Positions 34,480-42,070 of a stretch of 64,000 nucleotides of DNA are shown here, in pieces. Below the pieces are notes generated by a model. It ran no database searches. It saw nothing but the letters and a program-made list of their open reading frames with translations, and was not told the DNA's origin. This DNA is from Candidatus Sulfopaludibacter sp. SbA3 (GTDB lineage Bacteria; Acidobacteriota; Terriglobia; Bryobacterales; Bryobacteraceae), in contig CAMDCN010000001.1 of assembly GCA_945890485.1 (NCBI GenBank), forward strand, positions 558,001-622,000. Direction: 5' to 3'. The translations under genes were made by a program, and so were the position numbers. Numbering within the stretch: the stretch's first letter is position 1; every line of letters starts with the position of its first letter.

Positions 34480-36153
34480 CTAGGTTACCGTAAACTTCGT
34501 GACGGAGGGAAGGGTTTGGTTCCGGACCTTGTCCGTGACCTTCATCCGCAATTCATACTTGCCTGGCTCAAAAGAATTGAGCGGCAACACTTTTTCAATC
34601 GTTACCTCGGTCGCGCTGTTTGAGTTCGTCAGGTCTTCGCTGAACTCGAAGATCTTGGTGTCCGTACCCGCCTTGACGACTTCATATTGCACCTGCGCGT
34701 TTGGCTTCCGGGTCTTCTCATCGGGCTCGAAGTTGTAGAACTTCACATAGATGCCCATCTTTTCGTTGCGGCCGAAACTCTCGGTCACACGCGGTCGAAC
34801 CTTGGTCGTGCCGATAACGAACTGCCCGTTTCCAATCGACCGCGTCGGAACTTTTTCAATCAAGTCCGCCAGCACCACGCTCGACATCCCAAAAACGTCG
34901 TCCTCAAGACGAGGCACATTCAAGGCCATCTCGTAGTTGTTCATATTGCCGCCATAGACATCCTTGGCCACAATATTGATCCGGTACGTTCCAGGAGGCA
35001 GGGGAATCGACTTCTGATAGACCGATGCGCCCTTCGATGCGGCTTCGAGCATGTCCGACGGAACTTCCATCGTCACCACGTCTTCAAAAACATTCACGAC
35101 CCGACGCGACATCGAAGTAATCCGCGCGTAGAGGTTGACGGCCGACTTCGCAATCCCGTCCTTATCCTGGAACTGCAGGTCCTTCTTTTCCAGCAGAACG
35201 GTCACGTTGGTCTGCACCGTGCTCGCCGTCATCCGCATGAAATCAGCGCGGACCCGCATCGGAAGCAGGTTGAACTTCACGGTGGAATTCACCGCCGCTT
35301 CCAGGTCCTTAAACTTTACCGCGGGCGCCTTCTGCAATTGCGAGAACTGGCGTAAGCGCTCGAACTGGTTCATCCGCTGCGGCAACGGCTGTGTGCCCGT
35401 ACCGAGCCGGGTTCCGTCCGTTCGGCTGAACCGGTCCGCCTTTGACGACATGCCCATCTGTTCCATCAGCGTCAGACCCGCGTTCGGCACGTAAAGCAGC
35501 GCGTCTTTTTCGGACGGATCCATCGTCATCCGATACTCGCCCGTCATCGTGGGATCGACAAACTCGATCATGATGTCGGAGCCGATGTCCTGAATCCACC
35601 GGTAACGCCACTTCTCAAACGGGAAGGTCGACGTCGTACCGCCGCCCTCTTCAAAGGGGCGCTCGTATGTGCCACCCGAGGGATGCGACTCAATCTCGTC
35701 CGGAGGACCAAACGTAATGTAGATCCGGCCCCGGTCCGTCTTCCATCCCGGAATGCCCGAGGCGTACCGTTCGTTCGTATACGCGATCCGGCGGTAATGC
35801 TCTTCTTTGAACTCGTTTTCCTGGGAATCCGGCGACGGATCCCGACGCAACCAAAACTGCTCAATAAACTGTTCGCGCTCTTCGTCCGTGGCCAACCGCT
35901 TGAAGGCGGTCCGCTCTTCGTCGGTGATGATGTACAGCACGTCCTCGGAAAGCCACTTCCGATAGGGGCCCTCCAACTCCTTGCGCAATTTCTCTTCCCG
36001 CTTCCGCTTCTCCTTCTCGGAGAGAGGCTTCGCCACGGTCTCGCGCGCACCTTCGGGCTGCTTGCCCTTCTTGTCGGCCGTATGTGCCGCCGGCGGGATC
36101 AGCAGGGCCCCGCAGGCCGCGGCAGCAATTAAGAGATTGCGATGGAGTTTCAT
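34480..36153 (-). CDS. GWxTD domain-containing secreted protein
   Basis: 557 residues with a signal peptide (NLLIAAAACGALLIPPAAHT). A basic/acidic linker is followed by KWLSEDVLYIITDEERTAF, LATDEEREQFIEQFWLRRD and the name-giving GWKTDRGRIYITFGPPDEIE near residue 140. The second half (from about 270) is a beta-rich domain found in acidobacterial members (FKDLEAAVNSTVKFNLLPMR). The family is common and often multi-copy in Acidobacteria; it is periplasmic and of unknown function. First gene of a two-gene unit with the outer-membrane barrel protein. Confidence 0.92.
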   Translation of the reverse strand: MKLHRNLLIAAAACGALLIPPAAHTADKKGKQPEGARETVAKPLSEKEKRKREEKLRKELEGPYRKWLSEDVLYIITDEERTAFKRLATDEEREQFIEQFWLRRDPSPDSQENEFKEEHYRRIAYTNERYASGIPGWKTDRGRIYITFGPPDEIESHPSGGTYERPFEEGGGTTSTFPFEKWRYRWIQDIGSDIMIEFVDPTMTGEYRMTMDPSEKDALLYVPNAGLTLMEQMGMSSKADRFSRTDGTRLGTGTQPLPQRMNQFERLRQFSQLQKAPAVKFKDLEAAVNSTVKFNLLPMRVRADFMRMTASTVQTNVTVLLEKKDLQFQDKDGIAKSAVNLYARITSMSRRVVNVFEDVVTMEVPSDMLEAASKGASVYQKSIPLPPGTYRINIVAKDVYGGNMNNYEMALNVPRLEDDVFGMSSVVLADLIEKVPTRSIGNGQFVIGTTKVRPRVTESFGRNEKMGIYVKFYNFEPDEKTRKPNAQVQYEVVKAGTDTKIFEFSEDLTNSNSATEVTIEKVLPLNSFEPGKYELRMKVTDKVRNQTLPSVTKFTVT

Positions 36154-36212
36154 ACAGCTACCTAGATTCTAAGGAGATCATTTCAACAGGTCAAGGCTCG
36201 TGATCGTAAACA

Positions 36213-36698
36213 CTACTCGCTACCCAACTCACGGTACCCACTCGCATAATACAGCAAGGGAGCCCCGTCAGCGTGCCGCGCCGCCACGACCTCTCCCAAA
36301 AACACCAGGTGATCGCCCGCCTCCCACACCTCGCGGCGCTGACATTCAAACTGCGCGAGCGCCCCATCAAGCAACGGAATCTCGCCGACGCCGAGCCGCC
36401 AAGGCACTCCGCTGAATCGGTCCAGCCCCCGCGACGCAAAACGCATGGACAGTTCCTTCTGCTCCACACTCAGCACATTGATCCCAAAATAATCCGCGGC
36501 CGAGAAATGTGGCAGGACATTCGCCCGCCGGTCGATGCAGATCAACACCATCGGCGGCTCAGCCGAAACACTCGTGAACGAGTTCGCCGTAAATCCATGG
36601 GGCGTTCCATCCGCCGCCATCGCCGTGGCAATCGTAATCCCGGTGGCGAACCGGGAACAGGCCCGGCGGAAGGAGAGGGAATCAACTACGCTTGACAT
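36213..36698 (-). CDS. Flavin reductase-like domain protein
   Basis: 161 residues from MSSVVDSLSFRRACSRFATG; the open frame continues upstream only as the shadow of the HU gene. It matches the FMN-binding split-barrel flavin reductases (GITIATAMAADGTPHGFTAN, SVSAEPPMVLICIDRRANVL, FGINVLSVEQKELSMRF). Such enzymes reduce flavin with NAD(P)H, often feeding a monooxygenase, but none is adjacent. The HU gene is divergent with 60 bases between the starts. Length is normal. Confidence 0.9.
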   Translation of the reverse strand: MSSVVDSLSFRRACSRFATGITIATAMAADGTPHGFTANSFTSVSAEPPMVLICIDRRANVLPHFSAADYFGINVLSVEQKELSMRFASRGLDRFSGVPWRLGVGEIPLLDGALAQFECQRREVWEAGDHLVFLGEVVAARHADGAPLLYYASGYRELGSE

Positions 36699-36758
36699 GA
36701 CCCTAAACCTAATCTTATCATGGAGTTTCAGTGAGAAGGCGCCCGGGAGACGATTCCA

Positions 36759-37028
36759 ATGATCAAGCTCGACATTATTAACGAAGTAGTGAACCGCACC
36801 GGCATCACCAAAACGAAAGCGGAAATGGCTGTCGAAACCGTTTTCGACACTATGAAGAAGGCACTTGCCGATGGCGAGCGCATCGAACTCCGCGGCTTCG
36901 GTATTTTTAACGTCCGCCCCCGGAAAACCGGCATTGGTCGCAATCCCCGCACCGGCGCCGAGGTTGCGATCCCACCCGGCAAAGCAGTCCGCTTCAAGCC
37001 CGGCAAAGAACTGCAGCAGCTCCAGTAA
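36759..37028 (+). CDS. HU/IHF-family DNA-binding protein
   Basis: 89 residues, the normal size. Typical features are the helical N-terminus (IINEVVNRTGITKTKAEMAV), the beta-saddle start ERIELRGFGIFNVRPRK and the DNA-intercalating arm GRNPRTG. GGGAGA lies about 8 bases upstream of the ATG. It bends DNA and compacts the nucleoid. A monocistronic gene or the first gene before the site-2 protease (22 bases). Confidence 0.95.
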   Translation: MIKLDIINEVVNRTGITKTKAEMAVETVFDTMKKALADGERIELRGFGIFNVRPRKTGIGRNPRTGAEVAIPPGKAVRFKPGKELQQLQ

Positions 37029-37049
37029 CAAGGATTCCGGCACACCGCC

Positions 37050-37970
37050 ATGTCTTCCGGCTTCGGGCGCCAAGCCGCCCACCCGTCCCGGCTCTGGCTC
37101 CACGCCGTCCTTCTGCTGCTGACGCTTCTCACAACCACGATTGTCGGGGCGCGCCTCGCTACGAACTTTGAACAGAACCTGCCCGCCTTTCAGTTTGACG
37201 AGGACTTCAATTTCCTCTTCGTTCTTTGGGAACGGCCCCTTCTGCTCGCCGCTGGCCTCCCATTTTCGCTGACCCTTCTCGCCATCCTACTCGCCCACGA
37301 GTTCGGCCATTATTTCACCTGTCTCTACCATCGCATCGACGCCTCCCTGCCCTATTTTTTACCAGCGCCCACGCTCATCGGGACCTTCGGAGCATTCATT
37401 CGAATCCGCGCGCCGATCTTCTCCCGCCGTGACCTTTTCGATGTGGGGGTCGCCGGCCCGCTCGCCGGATTCGTATTCCTAGTGCCCGCCCTCGGCATTG
37501 GCCTCGCCCTCAGCAAAGTCATCCCCGGTATCGCCAACCAAGGCGACCTCACCTTTGGCACGCCCCCGCTCCTCTGGCTCTCCCTCCAAGCCGTCTTTCC
37601 CGGAGTTGCCACCGCCGACGTCTATCTCCATCCCGTCGCCCGCGCAGCGTGGATCGGACTGTTCGCGACGGCCCTCAATCTCCTCCCCATCGGTCAACTC
37701 GATGGCGGTCATATCCTCTATGCTTTCACCGGTCCCCTCCACCGCCGCCTTTCTCAGGTGTTCGCCGTCGTCCTCATTCCGCTGGGCTACTTCTATTGGA
37801 CCGGATGGATCCTGTGGGCCGTATTTTTCCTAATCACGGGACTCCGCCGGCCTGCCATTATCGATGAATCTCCTGTCGGCGCCGGCCGGCTCCGCCTTGC
37901 TCTTATCGCCGCCGCCATCTTTCTCCTGTCGTTCACCCCGGATCCGATCCAGACCGCCATGGCACTCTAG
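37050..37970 (+). CDS. Site-2 protease family membrane metalloprotease (M50)
   Basis: 306 residues with about six TM helices. The zinc-binding HEFGH motif is at residues 83-87 (LLAHEFGHYF) and the third ligand lies in LLPIGQLDGGH, with Asp218. It resembles the soluble-domain-free S2P group found in cyanobacteria, plants (EGY-like) and Acidobacteria. It cleaves membrane proteins within the bilayer; the substrate is unknown. The gene is between HU and a glycosyltransferase, 13 bases before the latter. Confidence 0.93.
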   Translation: MSSGFGRQAAHPSRLWLHAVLLLLTLLTTTIVGARLATNFEQNLPAFQFDEDFNFLFVLWERPLLLAAGLPFSLTLLAILLAHEFGHYFTCLYHRIDASLPYFLPAPTLIGTFGAFIRIRAPIFSRRDLFDVGVAGPLAGFVFLVPALGIGLALSKVIPGIANQGDLTFGTPPLLWLSLQAVFPGVATADVYLHPVARAAWIGLFATALNLLPIGQLDGGHILYAFTGPLHRRLSQVFAVVLIPLGYFYWTGWILWAVFFLITGLRRPAIIDESPVGAGRLRLALIAAAIFLLSFTPDPIQTAMAL

Positions 37971-37983
37971 AGGAATACGGCGG

Positions 37984-38733
37984 ATGAAGATATCAGCCAC
38001 CATCATTACCTACAATGAAGAGCGGAACATCGCCCGCGCCATTGAAAGCCTCCGTTGCGTTGATGAAATCCTGGTGGTTGACTCCGGCTCCACGGACCGC
38101 ACGGTAGAAATCGCTGCCAAGCTCGGCGCCCGCGTCATCGACCGCGCCTGGGCCGGTTATTCCAGTCAAAAAAACTGGGCGGCCGACCAAGCTGCGCATG
38201 ACTGGATTCTATCCATTGACGCCGACGAAGCCCTGTCCGAGCTCCTCGAAGCCGAAATCTGGCAACTCAAGAAGAACGGCACTGCCCACAACGCCTACAC
38301 GATGCCCCGGCTCGCCCAGTACCTCGGCAAGTGGATTCTTCACTCCGGCTGGTATCCCGATCGGAAGGTACGCCTCTACAATCGCCGGCACGCCTCCTGG
38401 ACCGGCGATTTCGTGCATGAGTCCCTCACCGTCGAAGGACCGATCGGAAGCCTCGACGCGACTCTGCTCCATTTCACCTGCGACTCCCTCAGCGAACACC
38501 TCCGTACGCTCGACCGCTACACGACGCTGGCCGCCGAGCAGATCGTTGAGCAGAAGAGGCCCATCACCTTCTACCATCTGTTCTTTAAACCGTGGTGGGA
38601 ATTCTTCCGCACCTACTTCCTCAAACGCGGTTTCCTCGACGGCCCCGAGGGTCTGGCCATTGCCTGGCTCGGCGCTGTTTATCAGTTCCTGAAATACGCC
38701 AAAGCCCGCTACATGCAGCCCGGCCGCGATTAA
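37984..38733 (+). CDS. Family 2 glycosyltransferase (WaaE/KdtX-like)
   Basis: 249 residues from MKISATIITYNEERN. An in-frame open stretch before it overlaps the S2P gene and is not used. The GT-A fold has VVDSGSTDRT, ILSIDADEAL (DxD-like metal site near residue 80) and WYPDRKVRLYNR. This is the pattern of LPS-core glycosyltransferases that add glucose or heptose. The C-terminal part is membrane-associated (FFKPWWEFFRTYFLKRGFLD). It is likely in envelope glycan synthesis. It follows the S2P gene by 13 bases. Confidence 0.9.
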   Translation: MKISATIITYNEERNIARAIESLRCVDEILVVDSGSTDRTVEIAAKLGARVIDRAWAGYSSQKNWAADQAAHDWILSIDADEALSELLEAEIWQLKKNGTAHNAYTMPRLAQYLGKWILHSGWYPDRKVRLYNRRHASWTGDFVHESLTVEGPIGSLDATLLHFTCDSLSEHLRTLDRYTTLAAEQIVEQKRPITFYHLFFKPWWEFFRTYFLKRGFLDGPEGLAIAWLGAVYQFLKYAKARYMQPGRD

Positions 38734-38760
38734 GATCCGGTGATAAACTGACGGAGTCGT

Positions 38761-39594
38761 ATGTATACCCGTCGAACATTCACCACCTCCCTGCTGGCCG
38801 CCAGCGCCTTTGCCGCCAAGCCTGCGGGCGTCATCATGGGCGCCCAGACGTATTCCCTCCGCGATCGCGACGCCGACAAGGCCATCCTCGCCCTCAAAGA
38901 GCTTCAGATCAACACCGTCGAGATGTGGTCCGGTCACGCCGAACCCTTCTCCGGTAAAGTCGACCGCGAAGAGGTCCGCAAATGGCGGCTTTCCGTCCCC
39001 CTGACCCATTTCACCGACATCCGGAAGAAGTTCAACGATAACGGCATCACCATCCACGCCTACAACTACTCTTTCCGTGAGGACTTCACCGATCCAGAAA
39101 TGGCCCGCGGTTTTGAGTTCGCTGACGCCCTCGGCGCGAAGATCATCACTGCCTCCTCGAACGTCACCACCGCAAAACGGGTAGATCCCTTCGCGAAAAA
39201 GGCCAAGATCCGCGTTGGTATGCATAATCACTCCCGCATCGTCGCCAACGAGTTCGCTACACCGGAAAACTTTCTCGACGCCATGAACGGGATGAGCAAA
39301 TTCATCTGCATCAACCTCGACATAGGCCACTTCACCGCCGCGAACTTCGATCCCGTTGACTTCCTCAGCAAGTGGCACAAACGCATCGTCACCCTGCACA
39401 TCAAAGATCGCCGGAAAAACCAGGGACCTAACGTCGTATTCGGCGAAGGGGACACCCCAATTAAGGCCACCCTTCAGTGGTTGAAGCAAAATAGATCGTC
39501 CATCCCTGCAAATATTGAGTACGAATACCGCGGAGCGGACACCGTAGCCGAAATGCGGCGCTGCATCGAGTACATGCGGAAGGTCGTCGCCTAG
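38761..39594 (+). CDS. Exported sugar phosphate isomerase/epimerase family protein
   Basis: 277 residues with a Tat-like signal (MYTRRTFTTSLLAASAFA). The TIM-barrel Xyl-isomerase-like domain has IMGAQTYSLRD near residue 25, VGMHNHSRI, INLDIGHFTA and TLHIKDRRKNQGPNVVFGEG. These supply the usual metal-binding His/Asp/Glu positions (NIEYEYRG at the end). Many Solibacter and Planctomycetes proteins of this type are exported and uncharacterised. The gene is followed by a strong inverted repeat. Confidence 0.9.
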   Translation: MYTRRTFTTSLLAASAFAAKPAGVIMGAQTYSLRDRDADKAILALKELQINTVEMWSGHAEPFSGKVDREEVRKWRLSVPLTHFTDIRKKFNDNGITIHAYNYSFREDFTDPEMARGFEFADALGAKIITASSNVTTAKRVDPFAKKAKIRVGMHNHSRIVANEFATPENFLDAMNGMSKFICINLDIGHFTAANFDPVDFLSKWHKRIVTLHIKDRRKNQGPNVVFGEGDTPIKATLQWLKQNRSSIPANIEYEYRGADTVAEMRRCIEYMRKVVA

Positions 39595-39620
39595 ACCGAT
39601 CGACCCGTAAGTACTAGAAA

Positions 39621-39663
39621 AACAGGGGGGAAAACAGCGTCGAAGCGCGATTTCCCCCCTGTT
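39621..39663. terminator. 13-bp perfect hairpin after the epimerase gene
   Basis: AACAGGGGGGAAA at 39621-39633 pairs exactly with TTTCCCCCCTGTT at 39651-39663, with a 17-nt loop. It lies 27 bases after the stop codon. No strong T-run follows; the right arm itself begins with TTT. It probably ends transcription before the pilin unit. Confidence 0.6.
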
Positions 39664-39784
39664 GCATTCCAGGTACCAGTACCCCACTCACCTTAGTTTC
39701 CCCAACCAGTACCTTGGTTTGCCACCCAGGAAAAACCCTGAGTTAAATTCAGTTTTGAACTAGGTATTCCTGCTGATTTCTGGT

Positions 39785-39794
39785 CCCCCCCCCC
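39785..39794. repeat. C10 homopolymer upstream of the first pilin gene
   Basis: Ten consecutive C residues lie about 64 bases before the pilin start, in a region otherwise of mixed composition. Such tracts can change length by polymerase slippage. They may also be miscounted in sequencing. Confidence 0.75.
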
Positions 39795-39858
39795 AATGTT
39801 AACTTACTAACAGCAACTGACAAATATAAACAAGTTGCAGGGAGAGGAAAACACTACT

Positions 39859-40059
39859 ATGAATCGCATCAAGAATTTTATCCTGAAAGTTCAGATCCTG
39901 AAGGACACCAAGGGCCAGGACCTTATTGAATACGCTTTGATGGCTGGCTTCGTTGCCGTCGCCGCTGGCGCCATCATGCCGGGCGTTTCCACCTCGATCA
40001 GCACGATCTTCTCGAAGGTCGCCTCCTCGATGTCCCAGGCCGCCGGTCAGGGCAGCTAA
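39859..40059 (+). CDS. flp: Flp-family type IVb pilin 1
   Basis: 66 residues from MNRIKNFILKVQILKDTKG, with GGAGAGG about 11 bases upstream. The prepilin leader (19 residues) ends in Gly, followed by the mature start QDLIEYALMAGFVAVAAGAI. The Glu at +5 and Tyr at +6 match class IVb Flp pilins processed by TadV-type peptidases. The mature protein is 47 residues. Flp pili mediate surface attachment and need the Tad machinery; the CpaE-like gene at 31215-32435 is the only other Tad-like gene here. A strong terminator follows immediately. Confidence 0.95.
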   Translation: MNRIKNFILKVQILKDTKGQDLIEYALMAGFVAVAAGAIMPGVSTSISTIFSKVASSMSQAAGQGS

Positions 40060-40085
40060 TCCACCAACGCTTAACCTAGCAGTAC

Positions 40086-40128
40086 AAGCCACCGGCCGAT
40101 GGATCCCCTCCATCGGCCGGTGGCTTTT
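40086..40128 (+). terminator. Intrinsic terminator after pilin 1
   Basis: An 18-bp perfect stem (40086-40103 with 40109-40126) with a 5-nt loop TCCCC, followed by TT, so the run reads CTTTTG. This is the strongest intrinsic terminator in the window. The second pilin gene therefore needs its own promoter or depends on read-through. Confidence 0.9.
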
Positions 40129-40261
40129 GTATTCCTGCTCAGGTCGCAGCGCAAACAAACTAGGGCAAGTCCGAAGTGGCTCTCAGTGCTAGTCCTGATT
40201 TTATAGTACTGGAGCAAAAGTCATACTCAGACTATCCCAACCTCCTCAGGAGAAACAATTT

Positions 40262-40456
40262 ATGAACACCCTCTACCTCTTCGCCAGCCGACTCCTCCGC
40301 GATCGCAAAGGCCAGGACCTGATTGAATACGCCTTGATGGCTGGTTTCGTGGCGGTTGCCGCGGGCGCTATCATGCCCGGCGTCTCCACCTCGATCAGCA
40401 CGATCTTCTCAAAGGTCGCCTCCTCCATGTCGCAGGCCGCCACGCAGGGCAACTAG
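40262..40456 (+). CDS. flp: Flp-family type IVb pilin 2
   Basis: 64 residues, AGGAG about 8 bases before the ATG. The leader MNTLYLFASRLLRDRKG (17 residues) is unlike that of pilin 1. The mature part differs from pilin 1 at only two of 47 positions, both near the C-terminus (QAATQGN versus QAAGQGS). At the DNA level many silent differences separate the two copies, so this is not a recent exact duplication. It follows the first gene after a terminator, with 133 bases between that terminator and its start. Confidence 0.95.
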   Translation: MNTLYLFASRLLRDRKGQDLIEYALMAGFVAVAAGAIMPGVSTSISTIFSKVASSMSQAATQGN

Positions 40457-40473
40457 CCCTCTCCCCAAGCGAC

Positions 40474-40504
40474 AACGGCCGACGGCTTCCCTCCGTCGGC
40501 CGTT
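40474..40504. terminator. Hairpin between pilin 2 and the convergent membrane gene
   Basis: AACGGCCGACGG (40474-40485) pairs exactly with CCGTCGGCCGTT (40493-40504), with a 7-nt loop. It lies between two converging genes, 18 bases after the pilin 2 stop and 6 bases beyond the stop of the gene at 40510, and probably terminates both strands. Confidence 0.7.
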
Positions 40505-40509
40505 CAGTT

Positions 40510-42066
40510 CTACTGCCCGGTGCGCAGCCGGTAAAGTTCCACCCCTTCCCAGCTCCGCACCCGCTCCCAAGCGCCATCCGCCCGCAACTCAGCCAACAGC
40601 CGTTGGTGCATCTCCACATCCATATCCCGGCTGAAGTCACTCTCCCGCAACAAAAACCACTTCACGCCCTGCCGCCGCGCATACCCCGCCGCATCCCGAA
40701 ACGCGGCCCGCCTCGCCTCCCAATCCTCCCGGTACCAGTTCAAGGTGGGCACCAGCAAACTCACACTCGGTCTGCCCGTCGCCAAATAGATTAGAGTATC
40801 GTCCTCTGTCAGCACCGCCTCACTCCCCTTTCGTAGCTCCGCAAACACCGGCTCCAATCGCCGCAGCTCCTTCCGGTGCCCTTCCATGAACTCCGGTAAC
40901 AGCTGCGTCAACACGCGAACCTGCCCTTCCACCGCCAACCCGGCCGCCAGCACCCCAATCCCCGATAGCACCCACGCTGCCCGCCGCTGCCCGGCATCCG
41001 ATCCGCGCCGCAACTCCGTGACTCGCCGCCCCAACCGGCCGAACTCCGCGGTCCAACCTACCAAAAGTAGGGGCAGTAGCGGCAGCACAAACCGTTCATT
41101 CGGCGCAAAATGCCAGACGACGAGTTGACCCGCATAGAACAACCCAAACCATGCGTACCCTCGGACCGTCTCGTTCCCCTCGCGCACTACCCGCCACAAC
41201 CCGCTCAACCCCGCCACGGCCATCACCTGAGCCAATATCTTTTCGCCTAATCCCCCTCCCGCCTTGGGCATGATGTAGGAACCCAATCCCTGCATGAGAC
41301 CATCCAAATTCTTCCAGAGGAAGAGGTGGGCCTCGCCTAAGCGGAAATTCAGCAGATGGTAGCCGAGGTAGTTCGTATAGTATAAGGCGACGATATCGTC
41401 GCCCGCAGGCAGATTCCACCGCGCCCAGGCCATCCAACCGACGACGAATGGCAGCATAGACACGCCGAAAAGCGCGGCGCCGCGCCGGTCGCGCCGCCAC
41501 AGCAGCCACAAGATCCCGGCCGGCAACAGGGCAACTCCCGCCGTCCGCCACAGATATGCCGTTCCCGCCAAGCCACCCGCCAAGCCGGGCCGTCCTCGCT
41601 CTAACAAAAGCCAAGACGCCAGGACCAACGCCGTGAACGAAACCTCCGTAAACATGCTGATGCTGAATAGCACTAAGTACGGATTCACCATCACCAAAGC
41701 CGTCAGTCCGTCCCGCCACCAACCGGTTATCCCCGCTCTGCCCAGCCAAACCCACAGAAGCGCAGCCAACACCGGAAGCCAGACGACACACAATCCCGTA
41801 GCCCACCGCAAATTCCCCGGAAACTCTCCGCCAAACAGCCATGCGGCCGCCAGCCACGCGGGAAACCCTGGCGGATACTTGGTCTGCGCCGGCTGTCCCG
41901 GCAGATTGAGGATTTTGTATCCCTGCCCGGTCGCCAGCGATTTCGCGCCAATAAAGTACAGTCCGTCGTCCTGATACTCTGTCGCGTGGGGCATGTCGCC
42001 CCACCCGCCCAAAATCAGCACCCACGCCAAGCCCACCAACAGAGCCAAACCGGCCCGGAACATCAT
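40510..42066 (-). CDS. Polytopic membrane glycosyltransferase-like protein (GT39/ArnT-like)
   Basis: 518 residues from MMFRAGLALLVGLAW. A start 13 codons earlier would overlap the upstream gene, whereas this start lies 4 bases after its stop. About ten TM helices are visible. The first periplasmic loop has ATEYQDDGLYFIGAKSLATG, with the Asp-Asp/Glu region typical of PMT/ArnT/GT-C enzymes, followed by KYPPGFPAWLAAAWLFGG. It probably transfers a sugar from a lipid-linked donor outside the membrane. Acceptor and donor are unknown. The C-terminal domain of about 130 residues is soluble. Confidence 0.8.
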   Translation of the reverse strand: MMFRAGLALLVGLAWVLILGGWGDMPHATEYQDDGLYFIGAKSLATGQGYKILNLPGQPAQTKYPPGFPAWLAAAWLFGGEFPGNLRWATGLCVVWLPVLAALLWVWLGRAGITGWWRDGLTALVMVNPYLVLFSISMFTEVSFTALVLASWLLLERGRPGLAGGLAGTAYLWRTAGVALLPAGILWLLWRRDRRGAALFGVSMLPFVVGWMAWARWNLPAGDDIVALYYTNYLGYHLLNFRLGEAHLFLWKNLDGLMQGLGSYIMPKAGGGLGEKILAQVMAVAGLSGLWRVVREGNETVRGYAWFGLFYAGQLVVWHFAPNERFVLPLLPLLLVGWTAEFGRLGRRVTELRRGSDAGQRRAAWVLSGIGVLAAGLAVEGQVRVLTQLLPEFMEGHRKELRRLEPVFAELRKGSEAVLTEDDTLIYLATGRPSVSLLVPTLNWYREDWEARRAAFRDAAGYARRQGVKWFLLRESDFSRDMDVEMHQRLLAELRADGAWERVRSWEGVELYRLRTGQ

Positions 42067-42070
42067 CGGC

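Noticed and set aside
38209-39687. A 492-codon minus-strand frame opposite the glycosyltransferase and epimerase genes
   Set aside because: Both plus-strand genes are well supported by motifs; the opposite frame spans their boundary and the terminator hairpin.
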